Source: CAVRXT01 sp049644285 (lineage in GTDB: Bacteria > Acidobacteriota > Terriglobia > Acidiferrales > UBA7541). Taken from it: DNA of 64,000 nt. The position numbers and the translations under genes were made by a program. Positions 35,467 through 45,507 of this stretch are shown here, one piece after another (within the stretch, counting starts at the first letter, position 1; each line of letters begins with the position of its first letter). The stretch lies in NCBI GenBank assembly GCA_049644285.1, contig JBARRP010000174.1, positions 25,297 to 89,296 of the forward strand. The letters are read 5' to 3'. The notes beneath the pieces were generated by a model, which was not told the DNA's origin, did not search any database, and saw only the letters and a program-made list of their open reading frames with translations.

Positions 35467-36435
35467 ATGACGAAAAGAGGTATGACACGACGGGAATTGC
35501 TCCGGTCATCTGGCGCGGTTGGGTGCGCGGCTGCCGTTCCGTTTGCATTGGCCGGCTGTCGGTCCGCTGTTTGGGGCGCTGTCCAGTCGACCAGCGCCGC
35601 GGGCTCTGTTAAGCCGGCCGGTGTTTCGAACGCACTGAAACCGCCCGCGAGCGGCAGCATTCCCGTAGCGTTTCTCGTTTCCGAAGGCGCACAGGTCATC
35701 GACTTTACCGGACCATGGGAGGTCTTCCAGGACGTCATGGTGCCGGGAGGCACGGAGGATGCATTCCAGCTTTACACGGTCGCGGAGACCACCAACCTTA
35801 TCCATGCCACCGGTGGGATGAAAATCATACCTGACTACACTCTCAAGACTGCCCCGCCGCCGAAGGTTATCGTGATCCCCGCTCAAGGCGGCGGGAGCAA
35901 GGCAATGCTTGAATGGATCCGCAAGTCGACGGCAAACACGGATGTGACCATGTCGGTTTGCACGGGCGCATTTCTGCTGGCCAGGACGGGCCTTCTTTCG
36001 GGAAAAGCTGCCACTACTCATCACGGCTCTTACAGCGCCTTTGCCAAGGAGTTTCCGGACATCGAGGTCAAGCGCGGATGCAGATTCGTCGAAGAGGGCA
36101 ACATTGCCACGGCGGGCGGACTTACTTCGGGAATTGATCTGGCGCTTCGGGTAGTGGAGCGGTACTACGGCCGCGAAGTGGCCGAGCGCACGGCCTACGA
36201 TCTGGAATATCAGGGCAAAGGCTGGATGGACGCGAGCGGCGCGGCCAACGCAGCCTATGCGGAAGTGACCGATGGCCCGACGTGTTTGGTCTGCGGGATG
36301 TCTGTCGATCCGAAGGTCGCGATGAGCTCCGTGTACAAGGGCCAGACCTATTACTTCTGCAGCAGAAACCACAAGGATACCTTCGATGGGGACCCCGAAA
36401 AATGGGTGAAGGCACGCTACAGAAGTAATCGATGA
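35467..36435 (+). CDS. Tat-exported DJ-1/PfpI-like protein fused to YHS domain
   Basis: A 322-residue protein with a Tat signal (TRRELLRSSGAVGCAAAVPFALAGC, twin Arg at 8-9), a DJ-1/PfpI-like amidotransferase domain (about 60-265: PVAFLVSEGAQVIDFTGPWEVFQDV, VIVIPAQGG, nucleophile elbow MSVCTGAFLLARTGLLSGKAATTHH with Cys-162 and His) and a C-terminal YHS domain (about 275-315: CLVCGMSVDPKVAMSSVYKGQTYYFCSRNHKDTF, metal-binding Cys pairs). AAGGAG lies seven bases before the ATG. The combination suggests a periplasmic enzyme acting with a metal. Whether it is hydrolase-like or glyoxalase-like is unknown. Confidence 0.85.
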   Translation: MTKRGMTRRELLRSSGAVGCAAAVPFALAGCRSAVWGAVQSTSAAGSVKPAGVSNALKPPASGSIPVAFLVSEGAQVIDFTGPWEVFQDVMVPGGTEDAFQLYTVAETTNLIHATGGMKIIPDYTLKTAPPPKVIVIPAQGGGSKAMLEWIRKSTANTDVTMSVCTGAFLLARTGLLSGKAATTHHGSYSAFAKEFPDIEVKRGCRFVEEGNIATAGGLTSGIDLALRVVERYYGREVAERTAYDLEYQGKGWMDASGAANAAYAEVTDGPTCLVCGMSVDPKVAMSSVYKGQTYYFCSRNHKDTFDGDPEKWVKARYRSNR

Positions 36436-36799
36436 GCGCCGGGGTCGGCTGCCGGGGTCAGGCAAACCCAAACAAGGTCAGCGCGAAATTCGCCGCGCCT
36501 GGTTTCTGTGTTTCTGTATGCATTCGGGTTGACCGGTTCGCGCCGGAATCTTCTTTTCGGGCCGAGCCGGTGCCATTGTGGGCTTCCTCGGGGAGTCATG
36601 TCCAAAGCGCCCGGGGGATGGGCGGAGCGCGGCTTTGGCAAACTTTTGCATAATAAGTGGAATCAGGGGCTTAGGACGACGGCACGGGAACCGGAAGTAG
36701 TTGGTTTCTCAGCGAGGTCGAGTGGAACGGGGATTGCTGGACTCGGTGATAGGAGTACTCGTGTGCGGGGTACTTCGATCTGTGACGAGGGTAGTGACG
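36436..36799. other. gene-free stretch
   Basis: About 360 bases between the DJ-1/YHS gene and the next small secreted gene. Frames here have no ribosome sites and no family resemblance, and no repeat or terminator was recognised. Confidence 0.4.
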
Positions 36800-37198
36800 A
36801 TGAAAAGGCTGCTTGGTCTTGGGTTCTTGATCCTATTGGTTTCTGTGCCTGCTCGCGCGCAAATCGGGGGCTCCGCTTACGGCATGACCTCGATTAATGG
36901 CGTGAGTTCTCTCAACGGCGACAGCAGCATGGCTGAAGTTGTGTTCCCTAGTGTCCCCAGCCGCGTTGAAGCGCATTATCAAAACAGCAGCGTGCACGGA
37001 AGTGCCAGTGATTTTGTTCCATCCACGTTCGTTCCGTACGAGCAGGCAGTCGCGCGAGGGCAAGCAGCCCTGGCCCCCGACAATAAGCCAAAGCCGGTGG
37101 CGCAAGTCGCCGAGGAATATCGCAACGCGAAAAGAACTACGGCGAAACTTGCCATTGTGCAGGACGCGAACGGAAGAATTATCAAGGCAGTTCAGTAA
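36800..37198 (+). CDS. small secreted protein of unknown function
   Basis: A 132-residue protein started at the ATG at 36800, which directly opens a signal peptide (MKRLLGLGFLILLVSVPARAQ). The mature part is Ser/Gly-rich (GGSAYGMTSINGVSSLNGDSS) and ends with charged helical and turn segments (VAEEYRNAKRTTAKLAIVQDANGRIIKAVQ). A longer frame upstream lacks support. I recognise no family. It is a single gene converging on the kinase gene. Confidence 0.65.
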   Translation: MKRLLGLGFLILLVSVPARAQIGGSAYGMTSINGVSSLNGDSSMAEVVFPSVPSRVEAHYQNSSVHGSASDFVPSTFVPYEQAVARGQAALAPDNKPKPVAQVAEEYRNAKRTTAKLAIVQDANGRIIKAVQ

Positions 37199-37404
37199 GC
37201 AGCGAGTTCGCAGTTGAGAGCAGTCTGCTCTGGAAGTTCTCCTCTTGCGGTCATGTTGTGACCCCGCAGTTCCACCTCTGTTGAAGCTGTTCCTGTCAGT
37301 GCACGGCAAGAATTTGTGGTTGAGATCGTTCAGACCGGAAGATCGGCCTTCAGGATGGGCAGCGCAGTAAGGGGCCGGGTCATCCGCCGCAGCGCAACTC
37401 ACAC

Positions 37405-40275
37405 TTAGTGCAGGTTGGCGTATTCGGACTTGGCTTGGCGCAAGAGGGGAATGCCGGGGTCGGCGTCCTTCCACAACGCGAGGAAATCCTGATACGCGGT
37501 GCGCGCCTTCGCTGTGTCGCCTTGCAAGGCGTACGCTCGCGCCAGACCCAGATGCGCCAGCACGCCTGTATGGCAATTCAGCACGATGCCGCGATGATCC
37601 AGGATTTTCTGAAACTCAGCGGCGGCTTCCTTGCCCTGATGCGCGGCCAGATACGCTTCGCCCCGCTGGTAGACCGGGTACAAGGTGCCAAGGAAGAACG
37701 GTGCAGGCTGGCCGAGTTCATAAGCCACGGATGGCTCCAAAATCGCAATCGCCTTTGCGGAATTCTTGCGGTTCGTTTCGATAACGGCGTGAATTGCCGG
37801 CAGCCAATAAGCCTTGAGAATGGTATTCGATGGATATTGTTTCGCTAGTTGGTCAGCAAGGGATTGCGCGTGTGCCAGGTCTCCCGCTCGGGCGAAGGCC
37901 AGGGCAGCAGCCATGCGGATGTCGCGGCCCGGAGCGAGAGCAATGGCTGCTTCGGCGTCTTGCATGGCCAGCGTCGCGTTGCCGAATTCCGCTTCGCGCA
38001 AAGCAGCGTTGACTTTCCAGATAGCCCCGGTTTCTTTTGCATCGGCGCTCACGGCAGATTGAACGGCCCGGCGTGACAAATCGCGAGCCTTTTCGAGACG
38101 GCCGTGGAAGGCTTCCGTGTCGGATTGCGCGGAAAGGAAGAAATCCTCAGCCCCCGGCTTTCCCATTGCCCACTCGAATTGCTGCTGCATTCCGGGCGCG
38201 TCGCCGCGAAGGAACGAGAGTTGATACATGTCGAGATGAATAAAAGGACTTTCCAGGTTCCGGGCAAGCGCCTGATCAAGCGTTTGCTTGACTTCGTCGA
38301 GGCGATTCAAGGCTAAATAAATGACACCCAGATTTGTATATACGACTGCATCGTCCGGGTTAAGACGCGCCGACTCGAGATTATTCGAGAGGGCCTTGTC
38401 GTACCGCCCCAATACCTGATAACTGTTCCCAAGGTTGCCAACCGCTATGTCATCTCGCGGGTAGGTTTGCGCCCAGAGCTGATATTCCTGGATCGCTTGT
38501 TCCGCATCTCCCATTACATTGTCAAAGTAAAGAGATTGAATATGGAATTTCTCCCGTTCACTCACGCGGTCGCGCAATGCATACGCCTTGTTTATGTTCT
38601 CAATTGCGAGCGTCGCCTCGCCCATATTCAGGTATGCGATGCCGAGCCTGTTGTAAGCCATGGCAAAGTTGGGATCGAGCTCGATGGCTCGTTTAAAGGA
38701 GGGAATGGAGGCGGCGTCGCTTTTTTCGTGGGCTGCCTGGCGCCCCAGAGTGTACGCCTTCAACGCTTCGAGAGAGCTTGTGGTGGCTTCGTCGATCGGG
38801 GCGTTGAACTTCTGAACCGACGCCAGAGATTCACCGAGCCTTCTGCGAATGTCGGATGAGACCTTCCCGAGCGCATCCAGGACATGATCCTTGCTGTCGG
38901 CTTCCGCTTCAGAGCTTGCCAGCGAAGACCCGTTCAGGCAATTGACGGCGTTGAGGATCAAATTGTAGCGATTGCCGATCAGCGCGATCGAGCTGGCAAG
39001 CACCGCGGTGCTGCTCGTTCGCTGGCAGATCTCCCGCGCCACGTCCTGATTGACGCGCGCGGTGGCGGGCTGGCCCATGAAGCGCAAAGTCTCCTGAACC
39101 TTTTCATCCGGCAGGACGTTGAGGAAGGGCGACTGCGCGAGCTGCACCGCGAGGGCTTGTTTGAGCGAGCCATCGAAGACGGTGTCGCCGGTGGTGTTAG
39201 CGAAGTCGGCGACGATGATGGTGTCCTTCTCGGTGAGCTTCGGCCCTCGATGCATGAAGAACCATCCACCCAACGCAGCAAGGACGAGCACCAGGGCACC
39301 GATGGCCCCGATTGCGCGCTTCTGCGAGGGTTGGACGCGTGCAGAAGAGACACCGGCTGGTTGTGATTTGGGAGCGGAAGATGCCGGTGAGGGCCCTTCG
39401 ACTGGGCTCATGCCAGGCGCCGGCGCCACGGAAGATGACGCCCCGGACACGGCCGCCCGCCCCGAATCCGTGTCGCGCTTCAGGCGTTTCAAATCCGCGC
39501 GCATCTCGGTGGCGGACTGATAGCGCGTGTCCCGATCCTTCTCCAGGCTCTTGTCGATGATCCGCTCGAGCTCCGCAGGCACGTCCGCGTTCAGCCGCAC
39601 GGGCGCGACCGGGGCGCGATTCAGAATGCTTTCGAAAATCACGCCGGAGGTTTCGCCGCGGAAGGGCAGCGCGCCGGTGGTCATTTCGTAGAGCACGACG
39701 CCGAAACTGAAGAGGTCGCTGCGTGCGTCTAGCGGCTTGCCGCGCACCTGCTCGGGCGACATGTAGGCGACAGTGCCGAGCGTGGTGCCAGGGCTCGTGA
39801 GGTGCTCGTCGGCCAGGGTCGAGGCATCGTCGTGCGCCTTTGGGGCGGTGGCATCGGACGGCGCGCTTGCCTTGGCAAGGCCGAAATCGAGGATTTTTGC
39901 CTGACCCCGGCGCGTCACGAAAATATTCGCCGGCTTGATGTCGCGATGGATGATTCCCTTTTCGTGCGCGGCATCGAGCGCATCCGAAATCTGGATTGCA
40001 AGGTCGAGCGTTTCCTCCATGGGCATCGGCTTGCCCGCCAAGCGGTGCTTGAGCGTCTGACCCTCGAGATACTCCATGGCGATGAAGAGGTGCCCGCCGT
40101 CTTCGCCAATTTCGTAAATCGTGCAGATATTGGAATGGTTGAGGGCGGAGGCGGCGCGGGCTTCGCGGCGGAAGCGCTCGAGGGCGGCGGTATCCGTCGC
40201 GACGTTGTCCGGCAGAAATTTCAGCGCGGCAAGGCGGCCGAGATTGAGGTCCTCGGCCCTGTAGACCACACCCAT
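37405..40275 (-). CDS. Ser/Thr protein kinase fused to TPR repeats, N-terminus likely frameshifted
   Basis: A 956-residue frame starting at an ATG inside the kinase Gly-rich loop (MGVVYRAED). Motifs seen: AALKFLP (catalytic Lys), GIIHRDIKPANIF (HRD), KILDFGLAK (DFG), YMSPEQVRG. A membrane segment lies near 330-352 (IGAIGALVLVLAALGGWFFM) and a TPR-rich outer region fills 450-950. The frame upstream encodes the missing HYRILGKLGGGG but has no ATG, GTG or TTG before a stop at 40357-40359. A natural-looking start (MTDSSSRADPAGPN) lies at 40382 in another frame, one base off. A one-base deletion or sequencing error at about 40305-40345 is the likely cause. Confidence 0.85.
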   Translation of the reverse strand: MGVVYRAEDLNLGRLAALKFLPDNVATDTAALERFRREARAASALNHSNICTIYEIGEDGGHLFIAMEYLEGQTLKHRLAGKPMPMEETLDLAIQISDALDAAHEKGIIHRDIKPANIFVTRRGQAKILDFGLAKASAPSDATAPKAHDDASTLADEHLTSPGTTLGTVAYMSPEQVRGKPLDARSDLFSFGVVLYEMTTGALPFRGETSGVIFESILNRAPVAPVRLNADVPAELERIIDKSLEKDRDTRYQSATEMRADLKRLKRDTDSGRAAVSGASSSVAPAPGMSPVEGPSPASSAPKSQPAGVSSARVQPSQKRAIGAIGALVLVLAALGGWFFMHRGPKLTEKDTIIVADFANTTGDTVFDGSLKQALAVQLAQSPFLNVLPDEKVQETLRFMGQPATARVNQDVAREICQRTSSTAVLASSIALIGNRYNLILNAVNCLNGSSLASSEAEADSKDHVLDALGKVSSDIRRRLGESLASVQKFNAPIDEATTSSLEALKAYTLGRQAAHEKSDAASIPSFKRAIELDPNFAMAYNRLGIAYLNMGEATLAIENINKAYALRDRVSEREKFHIQSLYFDNVMGDAEQAIQEYQLWAQTYPRDDIAVGNLGNSYQVLGRYDKALSNNLESARLNPDDAVVYTNLGVIYLALNRLDEVKQTLDQALARNLESPFIHLDMYQLSFLRGDAPGMQQQFEWAMGKPGAEDFFLSAQSDTEAFHGRLEKARDLSRRAVQSAVSADAKETGAIWKVNAALREAEFGNATLAMQDAEAAIALAPGRDIRMAAALAFARAGDLAHAQSLADQLAKQYPSNTILKAYWLPAIHAVIETNRKNSAKAIAILEPSVAYELGQPAPFFLGTLYPVYQRGEAYLAAHQGKEAAAEFQKILDHRGIVLNCHTGVLAHLGLARAYALQGDTAKARTAYQDFLALWKDADPGIPLLRQAKSEYANLH

Positions 40276-40492
40276 TCCTCCTCCACCGAGTTTTCCCAGG
40301 ATGCGGTAATGGGAAACGTTGGAGCTGGAGCAGGACCCAAGTTCGGACCCGCGGGGTCAGCTCGGGAGGATGAGTCCGTCATCGCGAGTGGATTCTAGCA
40401 GTTTGCCCCAAGAAAGGCGAAAGCGTCGATACCAGCGCACGAGCGTGACAGGCGTGCGGGAAGGATGTGTCATCTATTTCGGTAACGCGGAA

Positions 40493-43400
40493 CTAGGCGG
40501 AGGCGGCGCGGGGCCCTTTGGTCCAGCGAGATTGGAGGGTCTTGATGAGGACGTAGAGGACGGGGATGAAGATCAAGTTCAAAAATGTGGACGCGATCAT
40601 GCCGCCGAAGACGGTGGTGCCGACGGAGCGGCGGCTGATGCGTCCGGCGCCTTGCGCCAGCACGAGGGGCAACACGCCGAGGATGAATGCGAGCGAAGTC
40701 ATCAGGATCGGGCGCAGACGAATCCGAGCTGCTTCGATAGCTGCGTCCAGGATCGAAAGGCCTTTGTCGCGAAGCTGTTCGGCGAATTCGACGATCAGGA
40801 TGGCGTTCTTGCTGGAGAGGCCGATGAGCATAACGAGGCCGATCTGGCAATAGACGTCATTTTCCTGGCCGCGAAGCGCCTGAGCGCCGACGGCGCCGAG
40901 GAGCGCCATAGGGACGGCAAGTAGAACAATGAAGGGCAAAGAGAAACTCTCATATTGCGCCGCAAGGGTGAGGTAGACGACGAGCAAGCCCAATCCGAAA
41001 AGCATCGCGGCCTGGCTGCCGGAGCGAATTTCCTCGAGCGAAAGCCCGGTCCATTCGTACCCGAAGCCGGGCGGCAACACATTCTGGGCCAGCGCCTCCA
41101 TCGCGGCAATTGCATCGCCCGAGCTGTGACCAGGGGCGGGCGAGCCATCAATTTCGGCATAGCGGAAAAGATTGTAGTGAGTGATGACCTGGGGGCTCGC
41201 AACCTGGTTCACCGAAACCAGGTTTTCGAGGGGAATCATCGTGCCTTTGGCGGAACGGACGTAAAACTCGCGAAGGTTTTTCGGCTGGGATCGATACTGC
41301 TTATCGGCTTGAACGTAGACACGATAGGATCGATTGTTGAAGTCAAAATCGTTGACATAAACCGAGCCCATGTAAACCTGGAGGGCGTCGGTAATCTGGC
41401 TGAGGGGAACTTGAAGTCCCTTGGCCTTTGCCCTGTCAAAACCGAGGACAAATTGTGGATCGTTGGCGCTAAAGTTCGTGAACAGGCCGCTTAAACCGGG
41501 CGTTGTATTGCCCGTCTGAATCAGCTTGCGAGCGGCGGCCCCAAGCGTCTGAATGGGATGGCCTCCAAGATCTTCCAGGACAAATTGAAAACCGCCGTAC
41601 TCTCCCAGACCCTCGACGGCGGGTGGCGCAAAAGGCACGACCGAGGCACCCAAGATATTGCTCAGCGGCTCGCGGATGCGATTGATAATGTTCGCCGTCG
41701 AGTGTTCTTCGCCTTTTCGCTCCGCGAAGTCTTTCAAGGGGGCGAAGATGACCGCCCGATTGGGAGCGCCGGCGAAACCGCCGCTTATGGAGAACGCTCC
41801 GTCAACTTCCGGCACCTTGCTGAGCACCGCTTCTACCTGCGAAGAGATGTTCGTTGAGTAATTCAGGGATGCCCCTTCGGGGCATTGCACGGCGATGATG
41901 AGATAGCCTGCGTCTTCTTGAGGGATGAAGCCCTTTGGCACAGCTTGGTAGACCCAGTAAGTCAGTCCCAGGCCAGCAAAGAACAGGATCACGGCTAAAG
42001 CTTCATGTCGAAGGATGCGCCGGACAGTGGCTTGATAACCCTTTCCGAATGCCATGAGCGCGCGGTTGAAACCGGCGAAAAGGCGGCCGGGTTTCACGTG
42101 CTTGCGCCCCAGGAAAATTGCCGAGAGGGAAGGAGTGAGCGTCAGGGCGTTGAACGCGGAGATGGAGACCGAGAAGGCAATGGTGAGGGCAAACTGGCGG
42201 AATAGTATTCCGGTGGTGCCGGGGAAAAATGCCACCGGAACGAAGACGGCAACGAGAACCAGCGACGTAGCAACGACGGCGCCGGCCACTTCCTTCATTG
42301 CGATTGACGCTGCATTGTGCGGCTCGGTGATCCCTTCGGTGATGTGCCGCTGCACGTTTTCGATGACCACGATGGCGTCGTCCACGACGAGGCCAGTCGC
42401 CAGCGTCAGCCCGAACAGAGTGAGGGTATTGATGGAGAAGCCGAGCAGCTTGACGAACGCAAACGTGCCGATCAGCGACACGGGAATGGTGACCGCGGGG
42501 ATGAAGGTGCTGCGCCAATCTTGGAGAAAAACGAAGATCACCAGAATAACGAGCGCGATGGCCTGGATCAGCGTGAAAAGGACGTCCTTAATGGATTCAC
42601 TCACCACCGTCGTGGTATCGAATGCGGTGGCGAATTTCAAACCCGGGGGGAAATATTTCGAGAGGTGCTGGAGCTCCGCCTTTGCCGCGCGATCGACGGC
42701 GAGGGCATTGGCACCTGGAAGCTGGGTGACGGCCAAGCCGACAGCATCGTGTCCGTCGAAGCGGAGGTTGGAGCTATAGTCTTCGGCGCCCAACTCGGCG
42801 CGACCCACGTCTTTGACGCGCACCAGCGTTCCGTCGGGCCCTGTTTTCAAAATGATGTTCTCGAATTCGGAAGGTTCGGTGAGGCGGCCGACAGCGCGAA
42901 CACTGATTTGGTAGCTCTGACCGGCATCAGCCGGAGGCTGGCCTACCTGGCCGGCGGCCACTTGCACGTTTTGTTCTTGCAGGGCGCTCAAGACATCGGT
43001 TGCCGTAAGGCTGCGGCCGGCCAGGCGAACAGGGTCGAGCCATAAGCGCATCGAGTATTTGCGCTCGCCGAAGATGAAGACATCGGCGACACCGGGGACG
43101 CGCTTGATGGCGTTACGAACGTAGACATCCATGTAGTTGCTAAGGAAGAGGCTGTCGTATTCGCCACGCTCGGAGTAGACGCCGGCACCGAAAACGAATC
43201 CGCTGAAGGACTTGGTAATGGTGATCCCGGTGGTTTTCACTTCGTTGGGAAGCCTGCCGAGGACGGTGTTGACGCGGTTCTGGACATCGACGGCAGCGAG
43301 GTCGACATCGCGGTTGGTGTCGAAAGTGACAGTGATGCCGCTGGAGCCATCATTGCCGCTGGCCGAAGTCATGTATTTCATCCCCGGGACTCCGTTGATT

Positions 43401-43606
43401 TCGGTTTCGAGGGGAATGGTGACCGCCGTCTCGACGGTTTGAGCGCTGGCACCGTTATAAACGCTCGAAACGTTGACCTGCGGTGGGGCGAGCGTGGGGA
43501 GTTCAGCGACCGGCAGCGTCGGGATCGTGACCGCACCGGCGAGAATAATCAGCAACGCACAGACGGTCGCGAAGATGGGCCGCTTGATGAAGAAGTCGAC
43601 GAACAT
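40493..43606 (-). CDS. RND efflux transporter, HAE1 type
   Basis: A 1037-residue inner-membrane proton-drug antiporter of the AcrB/MexB type, with the usual 12-TM, twofold architecture. Seen: the N-terminal FIKRPIFATVCALLIILAGAVTIPTLPVAELP; TM4 LATGLVVDDAIVVIENVQRH with the proton-relay Asp pair; GLSSKNAILIVEFAEQLRDKG with the relay Lys; and porter segments GVADVFIFGERKYSMRLWLDPVRLAG. It pumps amphipathic compounds, taking partners from the adaptor encoded just upstream. The outer-membrane channel is not in the window. The 237-base gap to the adaptor gene holds a dispersed-repeat motif. Confidence 0.96.
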   Translation of the reverse strand: MFVDFFIKRPIFATVCALLIILAGAVTIPTLPVAELPTLAPPQVNVSSVYNGASAQTVETAVTIPLETEINGVPGMKYMTSASGNDGSSGITVTFDTNRDVDLAAVDVQNRVNTVLGRLPNEVKTTGITITKSFSGFVFGAGVYSERGEYDSLFLSNYMDVYVRNAIKRVPGVADVFIFGERKYSMRLWLDPVRLAGRSLTATDVLSALQEQNVQVAAGQVGQPPADAGQSYQISVRAVGRLTEPSEFENIILKTGPDGTLVRVKDVGRAELGAEDYSSNLRFDGHDAVGLAVTQLPGANALAVDRAAKAELQHLSKYFPPGLKFATAFDTTTVVSESIKDVLFTLIQAIALVILVIFVFLQDWRSTFIPAVTIPVSLIGTFAFVKLLGFSINTLTLFGLTLATGLVVDDAIVVIENVQRHITEGITEPHNAASIAMKEVAGAVVATSLVLVAVFVPVAFFPGTTGILFRQFALTIAFSVSISAFNALTLTPSLSAIFLGRKHVKPGRLFAGFNRALMAFGKGYQATVRRILRHEALAVILFFAGLGLTYWVYQAVPKGFIPQEDAGYLIIAVQCPEGASLNYSTNISSQVEAVLSKVPEVDGAFSISGGFAGAPNRAVIFAPLKDFAERKGEEHSTANIINRIREPLSNILGASVVPFAPPAVEGLGEYGGFQFVLEDLGGHPIQTLGAAARKLIQTGNTTPGLSGLFTNFSANDPQFVLGFDRAKAKGLQVPLSQITDALQVYMGSVYVNDFDFNNRSYRVYVQADKQYRSQPKNLREFYVRSAKGTMIPLENLVSVNQVASPQVITHYNLFRYAEIDGSPAPGHSSGDAIAAMEALAQNVLPPGFGYEWTGLSLEEIRSGSQAAMLFGLGLLVVYLTLAAQYESFSLPFIVLLAVPMALLGAVGAQALRGQENDVYCQIGLVMLIGLSSKNAILIVEFAEQLRDKGLSILDAAIEAARIRLRPILMTSLAFILGVLPLVLAQGAGRISRRSVGTTVFGGMIASTFLNLIFIPVLYVLIKTLQSRWTKGPRAASA

Positions 43607-43843
43607 TTCTCTATCAGCCTTTGCGTCCTAGGTTCGTGTTACCGAAGAAAGTCAACATAGGGCTTCAGGCGCGCAACCGGGCCAACAACGGCGCGGCGGC
43701 CCGTTCTTACCGAGAGATGCTTCGCAAAGGCATCCGGAGTGCAAAAGACGCACTGCGCTCAGCATGACAGACACGCAAGAACATGCGCTTGCCCATTTCG
43801 GCATGCGGAGGTTGGGGTCGGGAACGAGTGTCCATACACAAGC

Positions 43844-45031
43844 TCAGGGCTGAGGCGCTCCCGGCGAACTTTGCGGGGGAGCTTCAGTGACCGAAGCGCC
43901 GTCCACAAGGTTTTGGGCGCCTTCGATGACGACGCGGTCCCCGGCTTTGATGCCGTCGAGCACGGCGTAGTTATTGCCGACCATATCGCCCACCCGGATC
44001 ATTTTCTGGTGGGCTAACTGGGACTTCCCGCTGCCCTCGACAACGAAGGCAAAGAATTGTCCGCTGATTCGTGAAACCGCCAAGACCGGAATCACCGGGC
44101 CCTGGTGAGTGCTCCACACGATTCTTGCGCGGGTGAATTCGGAAGTGCGCAGAGTGGCGGAACTGTTTTTCACCGTGGATTTGACCAAAATCGACTGGGT
44201 GTCGTTTTCCACTTGGGGCGAGATGAAATCGACTTTGCTTTCCGCGACCACCTTTCCTGGGGTATCGAGGATCTGGACCGGCTGGCCCATCTTCAGGTCC
44301 TTCGAGCGCTCGACTGGAACATAAACATAAAGGTCCAGGCTTCCGGGTTCATCCACCGTGGTGAGAAGAGTGGAAGTGGTGACGCGATCTCCCACGCGAA
44401 CGGGAATATCGCCGATGATCCCGCCGGTGGGCGCAACGACCAGGTAATAGTGCAACTGCACTTGTTGCTCCTGAAGCTGGGCCTCAAGCGATTTGAGCTG
44501 CTCGCGAGCGGTATCGAGGGCCGTCTGCGCCTGATCGAAATCCTGCTTGCTGGTTACACCGGCGTCGTACAATTTTTTCGCGCGTTCCCACTGCACCTGG
44601 GCGAATTGAACATTGGCCACCTGCGCGGCGCGCGCAGCATCCTGGCTCCCTACAGTTGCTTGTTGCTTTAGAGGGTCAATTTGCATAAGGGGCGCACCGG
44701 CTGATACGCGATCACCGGATTTGACAGAAATGCGAGTGACCTGGCCTTCCACCTGGGGGTTCAAGGCGGTGGAGTGGCGCGATTTGAGCGTGGCGAGATA
44801 TTCGGTGGCATCCGGGATGAACACCGATTGCGACACCATCGTTTTCACCGGCGTCGCCGGGGGCGCCTGACTCGCAGTGGGATCCTTCTGGCCACATCCG
44901 GTGACCGAGACAGCCAGCAGCAGAGAGACGAAAAGGACGAGAATAGACAGAGCCTTCCCAGCTGCTGCGGCGAGCCACGAGATCAGGCGACCCAGAGAAC
45001 GAGCGGCACCCATCAGGACCTTTTGCTCCAA
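43844..45031 (-). CDS. RND periplasmic adaptor lipoprotein (MFP)
   Basis: A 395-residue membrane fusion protein. Signal with lipobox SVTGC (Cys at about 46), then TALNPQVEGQVTRISVKSGDRVSAGAPLMQID (lipoyl half-motif), a long helical hairpin (about 115-195, rich in Gln/Ala: AAQVANVQFAQVQWERAKKLYDAGV, LKSLEAQLQEQQVQL) and YLVVAPTGGIIGDIPVRVGDRV (second lipoyl half), then beta-barrel domains. It links the RND pump to an outer-membrane channel. The pump gene follows in the same direction, so the two probably form one operon. Confidence 0.94.
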   Translation of the reverse strand: MEQKVLMGAARSLGRLISWLAAAAGKALSILVLFVSLLLAVSVTGCGQKDPTASQAPPATPVKTMVSQSVFIPDATEYLATLKSRHSTALNPQVEGQVTRISVKSGDRVSAGAPLMQIDPLKQQATVGSQDAARAAQVANVQFAQVQWERAKKLYDAGVTSKQDFDQAQTALDTAREQLKSLEAQLQEQQVQLHYYLVVAPTGGIIGDIPVRVGDRVTTSTLLTTVDEPGSLDLYVYVPVERSKDLKMGQPVQILDTPGKVVAESKVDFISPQVENDTQSILVKSTVKNSSATLRTSEFTRARIVWSTHQGPVIPVLAVSRISGQFFAFVVEGSGKSQLAHQKMIRVGDMVGNNYAVLDGIKAGDRVVIEGAQNLVDGASVTEAPPQSSPGAPQP

Positions 45032-45507
45032 GGGGCGAAACGAGCAATTTTAGGTGATTCTAGCTCCGGCTCCAAGCGCGAACCTATCCGTGAGAATTGG
45101 ACGCAGGCGAAACTCAGACGTTAGCCGTTTCCCCTTAGACTGTTAGCCAGTTACGTTCAGCGGGTTCGATGCTCGCCGGCGCCTCTCTGAGCGGCCAAAC
45201 GCTCCGGGGAGAATTGGAGCGCGACTTTCCTCATCAGGAGTAGCAGGTCAATTATACTCAATGTTCGAAGGGGATCGTTTTTCGCGGGCGCAGAATGAAG
45301 GGCGATCCGCAATAAGCAGGAAGCGGCGCCGAGCGGGGCTCCGGCCCTTTCCTGCAGGGACACGTGCTGCTTGGGAGCAGCAGACTGAAGTTAGCAAGCG
45401 GAGCTATAATCACTCGCAACGCAGAGTGCTTTGAGGGCCGCGAGCGCCTCGGGGGCTCGGTCTCTGCGCGAGCCGGTGGTTTCGGAGTCGGATAAGGAGC
45501 ATTTCTG
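45032..45507. other. gap upstream of mscS with a -10-like TATAAT
   Basis: About 475 bases without a convincing gene. TATAAT at 45405-45410, about 100 bases before the mechanosensitive channel start, is a plausible -10, but its -35 is weak. A short hairpin CTGCT-TGGG-AGCAG lies near 45367-45380. A 68-residue frame on the minus strand has no ribosome site and was set aside. Confidence 0.35.

Noticed and set aside
45157..45363. 68-residue minus-strand frame upstream of mscS
   Set aside because: No ribosome site and no similarity to a known small protein; region noted as a gap.
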